This document shows positions 48,305 through 56,414 of a DNA stretch of 64,000 nt, one piece after another. The stretch's first letter is position 1. Every line of letters begins with the position of its first letter. The stretch is from Paenibacillus silagei (GTDB lineage Bacteria; Bacillota; Bacilli; Paenibacillales; Paenibacillaceae): assembly GCF_017874735.1 (NCBI RefSeq), contig NZ_JAGGLV010000006.1, positions 248,001 through 312,000 on the forward strand, in the 5' to 3' direction. The position numbers and the translations under genes were made by a program. A model generated the notes under the pieces. That model was not told where the DNA came from and ran no database searches. It saw nothing but the letters and a program-made list of their open reading frames with translations.

Positions 48305-48331
48305 TTGTACCACCGGCCAAGCTGATTTTTT
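48238..48331 (+). terminator. corA leader hairpin 2, terminator-like
   Basis: CAGCTTGCCGGCGG (48238-48251) pairs with CCACCGGCCAAGCTG (48310-48324) with one bulge, and ATTTTTT follows. Read-through or refolding is needed for corA expression. Confidence 0.55.
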
Positions 48332-48389
48332 CCGTGTGCTGAAATTAGCATACCCCTGGAGAAGAACAGGGACATAAGGAGTGAATCAG

Positions 48390-49325
48390 ATGAAAATCCG
48401 GCTGGTGAATGCAGGGGTTTTTACGCCTATTGACAATATTGAAGAAACTTTAACCGCCCCTGCCGAGGGGTTCTACTGGATTGATGCGGATGTGGAGGAC
48501 CTTGTAGAGCTTCAGCCTATATACGGCCTGCATGATCTGGCTGTAGAAGACTGTCTAAGTGAAGAGGATCAGCGTCCGAAGCTGGAGATTTATGAGAGTC
48601 ATTACTTCATCGTGGTGAACAGCATCCGGTTCGATGATGAGGAAATCTTCCTCCGTGCGCTCAACGTATTCCTTGGCAGACATTTCATTATTACCGTTAC
48701 GAAGCAGAAGATCCATGAGCTGCGTGTCCTGAAGCCCGTACTGTGGGAGCAGGAGGTCAGTACGCCTGACCGCTTCCTGTATTTGCTGATCGACCTCGTT
48801 GTCGACAACTTCTTCTCGGTCGGTGACCGGATTGAAGCGCGGATCGAGAAGCTGGAGGAAGACATCCTCATGCATACCAAGAAATCGCATCTGAGCGAGA
48901 TCATCGGTCTGCGCAGTGAGATTCTCTGGCTGAAGAAGATGCTCGGCCCGCAGAAGGAAGTTATCAACACGCTCAACAAGAAGGATCTTCGCCTGATCGA
49001 CGATCAGCTGCAGAAGTATTTCAGCGATATCTATGAGAATGCGGTCAAGATCTCTGAGACCTTCGAAACATACCGCGATCTCATGGGCAACTTGCGCGAA
49101 GCTTATCAGTCCAGTATTGCGAACCGAGCCAATGAAATCATGCGTGTATTTACAGCAATTACTACCATATTCATGCCGCTGACCGTGATTACCGGAATCT
49201 ACGGCATGAACTTTGACAATATCCCGGAGATCCACACCGAGTACGGCTACTATGGCGTCATTGCCGTTATGGTGACGCTAGGCTGCGGAATGCTAATTAT
49301 CTTCCGTAAGAAGGAGTGGCTATGA
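48390..49325 (+). CDS. corA: CorA-type magnesium/cobalt transporter
   Basis: 311 residues of the CorA family. A large cytoplasmic N-terminal domain (to ~250) with long helices is followed by two membrane segments at the C-terminus. The selectivity motif is in GIYGMNFDNIPEIH (GMN). Pentameric channels of this type import Mg2+ and Co2+. The start at 48390 has AAGGAGTG six bases upstream. It is the only large plus-strand gene in this part and is preceded by a long structured leader. The cobalt link to the cobalamin operon 3 kb away is only suggestive. Confidence 0.94.
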   Translation: MKIRLVNAGVFTPIDNIEETLTAPAEGFYWIDADVEDLVELQPIYGLHDLAVEDCLSEEDQRPKLEIYESHYFIVVNSIRFDDEEIFLRALNVFLGRHFIITVTKQKIHELRVLKPVLWEQEVSTPDRFLYLLIDLVVDNFFSVGDRIEARIEKLEEDILMHTKKSHLSEIIGLRSEILWLKKMLGPQKEVINTLNKKDLRLIDDQLQKYFSDIYENAVKISETFETYRDLMGNLREAYQSSIANRANEIMRVFTAITTIFMPLTVITGIYGMNFDNIPEIHTEYGYYGVIAVMVTLGCGMLIIFRKKEWL

Positions 49326-49347
49326 AGCAGAGCGGACGAATACGAAG

Positions 49348-49400
49348 GACGAAGGCACCGTTTACCCGGCTACCGGGACTCGGAGAGCCTTCGTCTTTTT
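49348..49400 (+). terminator. Intrinsic terminator of corA
   Basis: GACGAAGGC (49348-49356) and GCCTTCGTC (49387-49395) arms followed by TTTTT. Confidence 0.85.
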
Positions 49401-49495
49401 GGTATGTCACCAGTATGTAATGCGTCTGCGCCGATCAGGAATTCCGGTCATCAGGACCGCAGATTGGGACTGATGCAGGCCATCAGACTCAATAA

Positions 49496-50512
49496 TTATT
49501 GAGGGGTAACTATCCCTAACGCCGCCGGATGCTCCCGCCGGAAGCGGATGCGGATCAGCCGCAGGCGTTCGTAATACAGATCAAGTCCGTCAGCAGGTAC
49601 GAAGTTGTCGCCGTAGGCTTTGTAGAGGACAGGCTTCAGGAAGTTGTCGCCGATCAGTTCATAGGCTGTCCAAATATTGTTCTGTTCTTCGGGACTCACC
49701 TCGCTCAGCTCCAGGGCAATAAGCTTCTCGGCCGAGTAGCCGTCCTTCTCCAGCTCCTCTACCACTTCAAGCACTTCACGGCGGGAAACTCCGCTAAGCA
49801 CTCTGAGCTGCTCCATCCCCTGTCCCTCTTCAATCCCCTGTAATAGAACGCGCCGCAGTCTCAGCCGCTCCAGCTGCTTCTTGTACTTAAGCTCCTTCTG
49901 CTTATAGTGCCAGGATACGAAGCTCTCTTCGTCTATGGCATGATTCACCCAGCTTAGCGGAAAATCATGCTCACGCTCAGCCGCCGCGGTGATGCTAAGC
50001 CAGTCTGCACCATACTGTGAGACTTTGCCTTCACCCACACCCGGGAGCTGCAGCAGCTCCTCCTCCGTGCGGGGAAGAAATGCGCTGATCATGCGCAGCA
50101 GTCGGTTGCTGGCCAGGATATAAGGCGCCTTCCGCTCACTGGAGGCCTTCCCTCTGCGCCAGGAGCACAGCTCCTCGAAGATGGCTTCATTCCCGTATTG
50201 CTCACTGTAATACTGCAGCTTAAGCTGCTCCTGGCTGCGGCTGCTGAGGTTATCGTCATCATGAAATACCCCGTCAATCAGCGGGCGGTAGCCATCCCCC
50301 ATCTTCACGGCAAGCTCGTGCCGGTATACACACAGCATCTCATTCCATGATCCGCCTTCATACCACAGGCTGTCGCCCGTCTCCTCTTCGCCGGAGAAAT
50401 CACGCCAGCCAAGACGCCACTGACCCTCTTCCTCTCCAATCCACAGCTGGGCAAAATTCTCCCCGTCCACTCCTGATCTTCTGCACAAACGGTTCATAAA
50501 TACGATCTGCAT
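49496..50512 (-). CDS. HRDC-domain protein with RecQ-like C-terminus
   Basis: 338 residues. The N-terminal ~110 residues have no family that I recognise. An HRDC domain follows (APYILASNRLLRMISAFLPRTEEELLQLPGVGEGKVSQYGADWLSI), as in RecQ helicases and RNase D. A basic helical stretch and a winged-helix-like part complete it (LRVLSGVSRREVLEVVEELEKDGYSAEKLIALELSEVSPEEQ). There is no helicase core, so this is a nucleic-acid-binding protein on its own. The start at 50512 has AGAAGGG upstream. Single-gene unit. Confidence 0.8.
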   Translation of the reverse strand: MQIVFMNRLCRRSGVDGENFAQLWIGEEEGQWRLGWRDFSGEEETGDSLWYEGGSWNEMLCVYRHELAVKMGDGYRPLIDGVFHDDDNLSSRSQEQLKLQYYSEQYGNEAIFEELCSWRRGKASSERKAPYILASNRLLRMISAFLPRTEEELLQLPGVGEGKVSQYGADWLSITAAAEREHDFPLSWVNHAIDEESFVSWHYKQKELKYKKQLERLRLRRVLLQGIEEGQGMEQLRVLSGVSRREVLEVVEELEKDGYSAEKLIALELSEVSPEEQNNIWTAYELIGDNFLKPVLYKAYGDNFVPADGLDLYYERLRLIRIRFRREHPAALGIVTPQ

Positions 50513-50561
50513 ATGAATCCCTTCTTTCGTCGTCTTACAGTACGCATGAGCGCTCTGAACG

Positions 50562-50605
50562 CAAAAAAAGCACCTCTCCCACGACATTCGTGAAAGAGGT
50601 GCTTC
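50562..50605 (-). terminator. Intrinsic terminator of the ROK kinase gene
   Basis: Minus-strand AAGCACCTCTTTC and GGAGAGGTGCTT arms followed by TTTTTTG. Confidence 0.85.
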
Positions 50606-50680
50606 CTCTTAAATGCTATACTGTTAAAACCTAGAATACCATATATTACGTAACAGTCAATCTCTTTTTGACAAAATATC

Positions 50681-51562
50681 CTACTTGCGGTCTAAAGCCA
50701 GCTTGGCCAGACCCAGTGCGCCAGACAGACCAGCGTTATCTCCAAGCTGCGGAGGCACAATATAGCTGCCAATCTCTTCATTGAGCGCCGGATGCTGCAC
50801 ATATCCGCCGAGCAGCTCCTGCAGCTTGGCATGGATCAGCGGGAAGAGCTGGCTCTGCTTCATCACACCGCCGCCCATTACGATCTTCTGCGGCGAGAGG
50901 ATCAGCACATAGTTCATAAGCGCATGAGCCAGATAGTGGGCCTCCATCGCCCAGGCCGGATGATCCGCAGGCAGCTCACCCGCGGGCTTACCCCAGCGCT
51001 TGCCAATGGCCGGCCCCGCCGCCAGACCCTCCAGGCAATCGCCGTGATAAGGGCAAAAGCCTTCGTAGTGGTCCTCAGGATGACGACGGACCAGGATATG
51101 GCCCATCTCGGGGTGGGACAGCCCGTGAACGAGCTTCCCGCCTACCACAGCACCGGCACCAATCCCGGTGCCCACCGTGATATAGAGACAACTGTCCAGC
51201 CCTTGCGCTGCTCCCCAGGTGTACTCGCCCAGCGCTGCGCCGTTCACATCTGTATCAAAGCCGATCGGAACCCGGAATTGCTCCTCCACGGCTCCAACCA
51301 GATTATACCCGCCCCAATGCGGCTTCGGTGTGGTTGTAATATATCCATAGGTGGGACTGCCGATAACAGGGTCAATCGGTCCGAAGGAACCGATCCCGAT
51401 AGCCTCCACTGATTTTCCGCTGAAATAATCCATTACCTGGCCCATAGTCTCCTGAGGAGTAGCCGTCGGAAAGCTCACCCGGTCGATAATCGTCCCGTCC
51501 TCATTCCCGATACCGCATACAAACTTCGTTCCCCCTGCTTCAATCGCTCCCAACAATTTCAC
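50681..51562 (-). CDS. ROK family sugar kinase (fructokinase/glucokinase-like)
   Basis: 293 residues. ATP site GAIEAGGTKFVCGIGNEDG, catalytic Asp in FDTDVNGAALGE, GTGIGAGAVVGG, and a zinc motif (HPEDHYEGFCPYHGDCLEG) mark a fructokinase-like ROK kinase such as ScrK/GmuE. It phosphorylates a hexose, probably fructose. GTG at 51562 is chosen for GGGGGA upstream; the longer frame is not ROK-like. A promoter with twin ATACGTAT sites is about 155 bases upstream (51717-51745). Confidence 0.88.
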   Translation of the reverse strand: MKLLGAIEAGGTKFVCGIGNEDGTIIDRVSFPTATPQETMGQVMDYFSGKSVEAIGIGSFGPIDPVIGSPTYGYITTTPKPHWGGYNLVGAVEEQFRVPIGFDTDVNGAALGEYTWGAAQGLDSCLYITVGTGIGAGAVVGGKLVHGLSHPEMGHILVRRHPEDHYEGFCPYHGDCLEGLAAGPAIGKRWGKPAGELPADHPAWAMEAHYLAHALMNYVLILSPQKIVMGGGVMKQSQLFPLIHAKLQELLGGYVQHPALNEEIGSYIVPPQLGDNAGLSGALGLAKLALDRK

Positions 51563-51716
51563 TGCAGCGTTCCCCCTTCTCCTGATGCATCCATATGCTG
51601 TTGCTTCTGATAATTTCGATAGACTCCTGAGATACGATAAATACAATGATAGTTTCCTGCGCTGGAACTAGCCGGTTGACCAGTCCGAGCGCATTAATGA
51701 AGCGTTCTCTTGTCCT

Positions 51717-51745
51717 ATTATACGTATCAAATATACGTATGACAA
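51717..51745 (-). promoter_or_regulatory. ROK kinase promoter with twin ATACGTAT operator
   Basis: TTGTCA (51745-51740) and TATAAT (51722-51717), 17-base spacer. Two self-complementary ATACGTAT octamers (51720-51727 and 51733-51740), 13 bases apart, fill the spacer and touch both boxes, ideal for a dimeric repressor. Confidence 0.7.
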
Positions 51746-51825
51746 GCGGTTGACATACAGTATGAATAAGTGATTTGCTGATGAGGATTAGGCCGCATTG
51801 AACGGGACGGGGGATAGTTGGATTT

Positions 51826-51960
51826 TCTACACTTGCTAATGAACGAATAGCCGATGCTAGAACAACAGTTGGAAAAACAACACTTAATGTTGCCCATTTT
51901 AGCCCAAGTAGCTAAAAGTAACATGAATTGATGTTGTTTTTCCACTTGTTGCCGGGCATC
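51826..51960. repeat. Dispersed intergenic repeat, 'AACAACACTTA' family, copy B
   Basis: GGAAAAACAACACTTAATG followed by CCCATTTTAGCCCAAGTAGC, with TTTTTCCACTTGTTG afterwards. It matches copy A at 4654-4760 in order and sequence. It ends just before cbiA. Nothing else is seen in 51746-51987. Confidence 0.65.
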
Positions 51961-51987
51961 CCATGAAAATTAATAAATTAAAATACA

Positions 51988-53589
51988 TTATTCCACTTGT
52001 TGGTTGCAAGAATCGAAATCTTGCTGCCGCACAGCCTGTTTGCGGTCACGATAGGCCCGGCAGGCTGCTACAAGCCGGGCTGCTGCCGGGAGATGGGAGG
52101 CCAGATGGATATGCGCATAAGCAGCCATAATGCTGCCGCTGATGTAGCCTTCCGGCTGGCTGCCCCCTCTGCCCTTACTCTCGTAGGCATAGGTCCGGGC
52201 TGCCCCCTCAGGATAGCTCATGACGGAGTAATGAAATTCATGGCCGCGCAGACGCTCGCCCTGCTTCAGCAGCAGACAGTCGTGAAGTGCCGTAACTTCA
52301 CGATACCCGAGTGCCGCCCGGCGTTCCTGCATCACGGTGTGTGCCGGAATGATTCCGGCCATCTCATGCACCGTGCCGGTGCGGTCGGTCAGACTGCGGG
52401 CCAGCACCATATAGCCGCCGCACTCCGCATACAGTGGCATTCCAGCGTCTGCGGCGGATCTCAGGCCGCTTAGGAACAGCTCGTTCGCGGCAATCACCGC
52501 CGCGAATTCTTCCGGGAAGCCGCCGCCGAGATAGATGCCGTCAGCTTCCGGCGGAATGCCTTCACCGCTGAGCGGGCTGAAGTAAGCCAGCTTAGCACCC
52601 GCATGTGCGAGCAGCTCAAGATTATCGGCGTAATAGAAGTTGAACGCCGCGTCACGGGCTACGGCAATGAGCAGGCCAGGCCCCGCCGGGCCTGCCTGTG
52701 TCTTATGTATTATCTGAGCAGCGGGGTTACAAAGTTCAGCCGCATATGTAAGAGAGCGAACTTGCTGGTCCGGCATCTGCATGCAGGCAAGCACGGCTTC
52801 TTGCTCCGGCGCCACCGGCTGCCCCTGCACAGCAGGCGCGGCCGCAGCAAGCTCCAGCAGCCGTTCCAGATCCGTGCCTTGCTCCAGCATGTCGGCGGCA
52901 CGCTCGAACAAGGGCGCAAGCTCCCCTCGCTCCACAGCGGGCAGCAGGCCCAGATGCCGTTCCGGGATGTCCAGCCCGCTGTCGCGGGGGAGCCAGCCAA
53001 TCACGGGAATCCCGCAGGCTGCTTCAATGGCAGCCTTAACTAACCGGTAGTGACCCTCGCTGCCGCAGCGGTTCACCAGAACGGCGGCAATCTGCACCTG
53101 CGGCTCCAGCTGCCGGAAGCCCAGCACTATCGCCGCCGCACTGCGCCCCATGCTGCGGACATCGACCACCAGCAGCACAGGGCTGGCAGTCAGGATGGCG
53201 ATCTCCGCCGTGGATCCGGTAAGTGCTGTGTCTTCCTTGCCGTCATACAACCCCATCACGCCCTCAATGACGGACAGGTCAGCATCCGCCGAAGCCCGCA
53301 GGAAATACTCCTGCAGATAGTCGCTTGAAGTCATCCAGGAGTCCAGGTTGCGCGAGGGATGGCCTGTGACCGCAGTGTGATAGGCGGGATCGATATAGTC
53401 AGGGCCGCATTTGAAGCCCTGAACCTTCAGGCCCCGCCGGGCAAAAGCGCGCATCAGCCCCAGTGTGACCGTTGTTTTGCCCGAGCCGCTGCCTGTGCCT
53501 GCGATGACCAGGCGGGGATGCGCCTGCGGCTCACGGGGGGCTGATCCAGGCTTTTTTTCATATCCGGCTGCATTCCTCAGCTCATTCAC
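51988..53589 (-). CDS. cbiA: Cobyrinate a,c-diamide synthase
   Basis: 533 residues, somewhat above the ~460 average. CbiA amidates carboxylates a and c of cobyrinate with glutamine and ATP. The N-terminal dethiobiotin-synthetase-like ATPase has GTGSGSGKTTVTLGLMRAF; KCGPDYIDPAYH and EGVMGLYDGKED follow. The C-terminal glutamine amidotransferase part has GGGFPEEFA and YAECGGYMVLA with the catalytic Cys. GTG at 53589 is chosen for GGAGGGG upstream and overlaps the cbiG stop. The first ~30 residues and a middle Ala/Gln-rich stretch (~265-310) are extra. Last gene of the operon. Confidence 0.94.
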   Translation of the reverse strand: MNELRNAAGYEKKPGSAPREPQAHPRLVIAGTGSGSGKTTVTLGLMRAFARRGLKVQGFKCGPDYIDPAYHTAVTGHPSRNLDSWMTSSDYLQEYFLRASADADLSVIEGVMGLYDGKEDTALTGSTAEIAILTASPVLLVVDVRSMGRSAAAIVLGFRQLEPQVQIAAVLVNRCGSEGHYRLVKAAIEAACGIPVIGWLPRDSGLDIPERHLGLLPAVERGELAPLFERAADMLEQGTDLERLLELAAAAPAVQGQPVAPEQEAVLACMQMPDQQVRSLTYAAELCNPAAQIIHKTQAGPAGPGLLIAVARDAAFNFYYADNLELLAHAGAKLAYFSPLSGEGIPPEADGIYLGGGFPEEFAAVIAANELFLSGLRSAADAGMPLYAECGGYMVLARSLTDRTGTVHEMAGIIPAHTVMQERRAALGYREVTALHDCLLLKQGERLRGHEFHYSVMSYPEGAARTYAYESKGRGGSQPEGYISGSIMAAYAHIHLASHLPAAARLVAACRAYRDRKQAVRQQDFDSCNQQVE

Positions 53590-54721
53590 CGCTCTTCCCC
53601 TCCTTCTCTCCGGGATAGACAATCCGGGCTACGGCGATGGTCACATTGCCGCTCTTGAGCTTAGGCTGCAGGAGCGAATGCGCACCTGAAGACAGCAGCG
53701 CAGCAGGTTCACAGACGCCGTAAGCCCCGGTTGTCCTGAATACCACCTCAGACGGATGGTCCAGCTCTACTGTATTGAGCTGCTCCGGGGTGTACAGAAC
53801 CAGCTCCCAGCTGTATTTGGCACACAAGGCCAAGAGTCCCGCTTCATCCCCCTTGATCCCGGCTGTCGCCACATTCCGCACACTATCGAGCGACAGACGA
53901 AGCTCATTCAGAGTGCGCAGGACCACGGCTTCCAGCTCTTCCGCAGACGTCCCGCGGTTACAGCCGAGTCCAAGCACCAGACTGCGCGGGCGATACACTA
54001 CAGTGTACTCGGCCAGAGTAGTATCTGCCGGTGCGTCCTCCTCTGGTTCCTCCGTCACCCGGTCGCTTACCACAATCGCTGCACTGAAGCTGCGTCTGCT
54101 ATACCGAAGCTCGGCTCTGCTTGCGAACATAGAGACATGCTCCGGCACCTCAGCACCCGGCGGCAGCCAGTCACGTTCCCCGCTCTCCTGCACAAAGGCT
54201 ACCGGCTCCCCGTTAACGAGCGCAGCACTAACCCCCTTCATGGAGGTGAAACTGTCGGCACGCCAGCCGTACTCCCGGCCCAGCAGATCAACAGCGAAGG
54301 TGCCCTGCACATCCGAAGCCGTGGTGATCACCGGATGGCTGCCCAGCAGCTCCGCAATCTCCAGTGTCAGCTTATTCGCTCCGCCAAGATGGCCGGAGAG
54401 CATGCTGATGACATGCTCCCCGCGCTCATCGATGACGATGACGGCAGGATCGGTTCTTTTATCCCGCAGCAGCGGAGCCGTCAGCCGGACAGCCGCCCCC
54501 AGTGAGAAGAACAGAATGACCGCCTCATAGCTCCCGAAGAGCCTAGGCAGCAACCCTCTGACCGGTCCGTCAAAAACAGTGATCTCCCCGCTCCGCGCCT
54601 CCAGCTCTCCGCTATACTTGGCATAGACAAAGACCTCAGTCCCGCCAAGCCGCCCGCCGAGCTTCACAGCCAGCTCTATGCCACTCCGCGTAATGGCAAC
54701 AGCCGCATACCGCTTACTCAC
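53582..54721 (-). CDS. cbiG: Cobalt-precorrin-5A hydrolase
   Basis: 379 residues. CbiG opens the delta-lactone ring of cobalt-precorrin-5A and releases acetaldehyde, a step found only in the cobalt-early route. The N-terminal CbiG_N part (YAAVAITRSGIELAVKLGGRLG), the middle linker and the C-terminal CbiG_C part (LVLGLGCNRGTSAEELEAVV) are present. The start GTG at 54721 overlaps the cbiF stop by eight bases, with AAGGA ten bases upstream. Confidence 0.92.
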   Translation of the reverse strand: MSKRYAAVAITRSGIELAVKLGGRLGGTEVFVYAKYSGELEARSGEITVFDGPVRGLLPRLFGSYEAVILFFSLGAAVRLTAPLLRDKRTDPAVIVIDERGEHVISMLSGHLGGANKLTLEIAELLGSHPVITTASDVQGTFAVDLLGREYGWRADSFTSMKGVSAALVNGEPVAFVQESGERDWLPPGAEVPEHVSMFASRAELRYSRRSFSAAIVVSDRVTEEPEEDAPADTTLAEYTVVYRPRSLVLGLGCNRGTSAEELEAVVLRTLNELRLSLDSVRNVATAGIKGDEAGLLALCAKYSWELVLYTPEQLNTVELDHPSEVVFRTTGAYGVCEPAALLSSGAHSLLQPKLKSGNVTIAVARIVYPGEKEGKSGE

Positions 54722-55511
54722 CGGAGCCAATTCCTTCCCTGCAGCCGTGGGTGAAGGTCTTGTCGTACAGCTTGGAGCGGTGCTGATCGCGGTCCGTCAG
54801 CCCGGGGTCCAGCGCCCAGCCGGCCAGGATCATGGCATGCATGGTGATGCCAGCACCTTGCAGGTCCGCCTCCAGCTTCTCGACCGTCGTCCGCAGAATC
54901 TGCTGATCCGGCCAAGTGGCCCGCTTCACGACCGCCACCGGGGTCTCCGGGCTCCAGCCTGCGGCCAGGAATTCACGGCTCACATGACCGGCCAGTGATG
55001 CACTCAGAAACAGCGCCACCGTGCAGTGATGCTCCGCCAGCTTGCGCAGCTGCTCGCGCTCAGGCACCGGCGTGCGCCCTTCCGCACGGGTAAGAATGAC
55101 CGTCTGCGTCAGCTCCGGCACGGTCAGCTCTGCGCCAACCGCCGCCGCAGAGGCAAAAACCGAGCTGACGCCCGGTACAATCTCGTAAGCGACGCCGCGT
55201 AGCTTCAGCAGCGACATCTGCTCCAGAATCGCGCCGTACATGGCGGGGTCTCCGGTGTGGACGCGGGCTACGCTTTTACCGGACTGCACGGCAAGCGTCA
55301 TCAGCTCCACCTGCTGCTCCAGATCCATGCCCGAGCTCTGAAGCACCTGCGCACCGGGCTTAGCGCTGCGGATCAGCTCCTCGCTGACCAGCGAATCCGC
55401 ATACAGCACCAGATCAGCGGAGCGCAAGATTCGGCTGCCTTTTACAGTGATCAGCTCGGGGTCACCCGGTCCGGCACCTACAATGTATACCTTCGACGCA
55501 AGCTCAGTCAT
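54714..55511 (-). CDS. cbiF: Cobalt-precorrin-4 C11-methyltransferase
   Basis: 265 residues of the tetrapyrrole methylase fold. GAGPGDPELITVKG, YADSLVSEELI, RVHTGDPAMYGAI and PGVSSVFASAAAVGAEL mark the CobM/CbiF group. It adds a methyl from SAM to C11. Its ATG overlaps the cbiL stop (ATGA). Length is normal. Confidence 0.94.
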   Translation of the reverse strand: MTELASKVYIVGAGPGDPELITVKGSRILRSADLVLYADSLVSEELIRSAKPGAQVLQSSGMDLEQQVELMTLAVQSGKSVARVHTGDPAMYGAILEQMSLLKLRGVAYEIVPGVSSVFASAAAVGAELTVPELTQTVILTRAEGRTPVPEREQLRKLAEHHCTVALFLSASLAGHVSREFLAAGWSPETPVAVVKRATWPDQQILRTTVEKLEADLQGAGITMHAMILAGWALDPGLTDRDQHRSKLYDKTFTHGCREGIGSGE

Positions 55512-56383
55512 TTGCTCACCACCATCAGACTCAGGTACTCCACTTCCTTGCCCCGCAGGTCCCGTGCATCGCGCCAGACAGTCTCATAGGGGGAGGTGAC
55601 CTTGGTTACCACCGAGGCGCAGCCGGACAAGCCCAGCTCATCCAGCACATCCAGCACCACATCCAGCACCTTGGCTACCTTAAGGAACACCACCGTATCA
55701 TGATGCAGCAGCGCTTCCCGAAGCGCCTCCCTGTCGTCCGTAGCCGGGATGATCCCCACCCGCTGATTGCCGTCTGCCAGGGGCTGCTCCAGCGCAGCCG
55801 CCGCGCCCAGCACCGAGGATATTCCCGGAACTGAGACGACCGGCACACCGGGGTGCAGCTCCTGCATCAGCCGGGCCAGATGAATGAAGGTACTGTAGAG
55901 ATTAGGATCGCCTTCGGTCACAAAAGCCACATCCCGTCCCTGTCTCAGCTCTCCCCAGCACAGCTCTACCGTACGGGTCCAGCCGCCGGCCAGCAGCTCC
56001 GGGTCCTTCGTCATCGGAAAGACCAGTCCGAGCATGATTTTGTCCTGCGGGTCTACATGCAGCTCAATGATTTCATAGGCGTAGGATTTGCCTCCCTTCT
56101 TGGTAGCCGGGTAGGCAATCACCGGACATTCCCGCAGCAGACGGCAAGCCTTAAGCGTAATCAGCTCCGGGTCGCCGGGGCCAACGCCTATGCCGTATAA
56201 CGTTCCAAGCGCCCGGGGAGTCAGTCTTTCCTCCAGCTCCAGCTCTTCTGCATCCAGCGGGTCAAATAACGCACTGGCCGCCTGTATCGCTGCTTCTGTC
56301 CACAGCGTCCCTGCAGCTTCTCCTGACGATATTTCCTGTCCCTCCGCAGCCTGCTCACGCGGCTCAGTTACATCGGTCTTCAT
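55508..56383 (-). CDS. cbiL: Cobalt-precorrin-2 C20-methyltransferase
   Basis: 291 residues. The methylase core starts at ~58 (LGTLYGIGVGPGDPELITLKA), with AYPATKKGG, VTEGDPNLYSTF and VPGISSVLGAAAALEQPLADG typical of CbiL. The first ~57 residues are a Glu/Ala-rich extension not needed for the fold. AAGGAGGAACCCGCA precedes the start, so the extension should be translated. It methylates C20 early in the pathway. Confidence 0.93.
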   Translation of the reverse strand: MKTDVTEPREQAAEGQEISSGEAAGTLWTEAAIQAASALFDPLDAEELELEERLTPRALGTLYGIGVGPGDPELITLKACRLLRECPVIAYPATKKGGKSYAYEIIELHVDPQDKIMLGLVFPMTKDPELLAGGWTRTVELCWGELRQGRDVAFVTEGDPNLYSTFIHLARLMQELHPGVPVVSVPGISSVLGAAAALEQPLADGNQRVGIIPATDDREALREALLHHDTVVFLKVAKVLDVVLDVLDELGLSGCASVVTKVTSPYETVWRDARDLRGKEVEYLSLMVVSK

Positions 56384-56414
56384 TGCGGGTTCCTCCTTCG
56401 TTATTGTCTGATGA

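Noticed and set aside
48132..48390. M-box (ykoK) magnesium riboswitch before corA
   Set aside because: The conserved M-box blocks could not be found; only the short ORF and two hairpins are supported.
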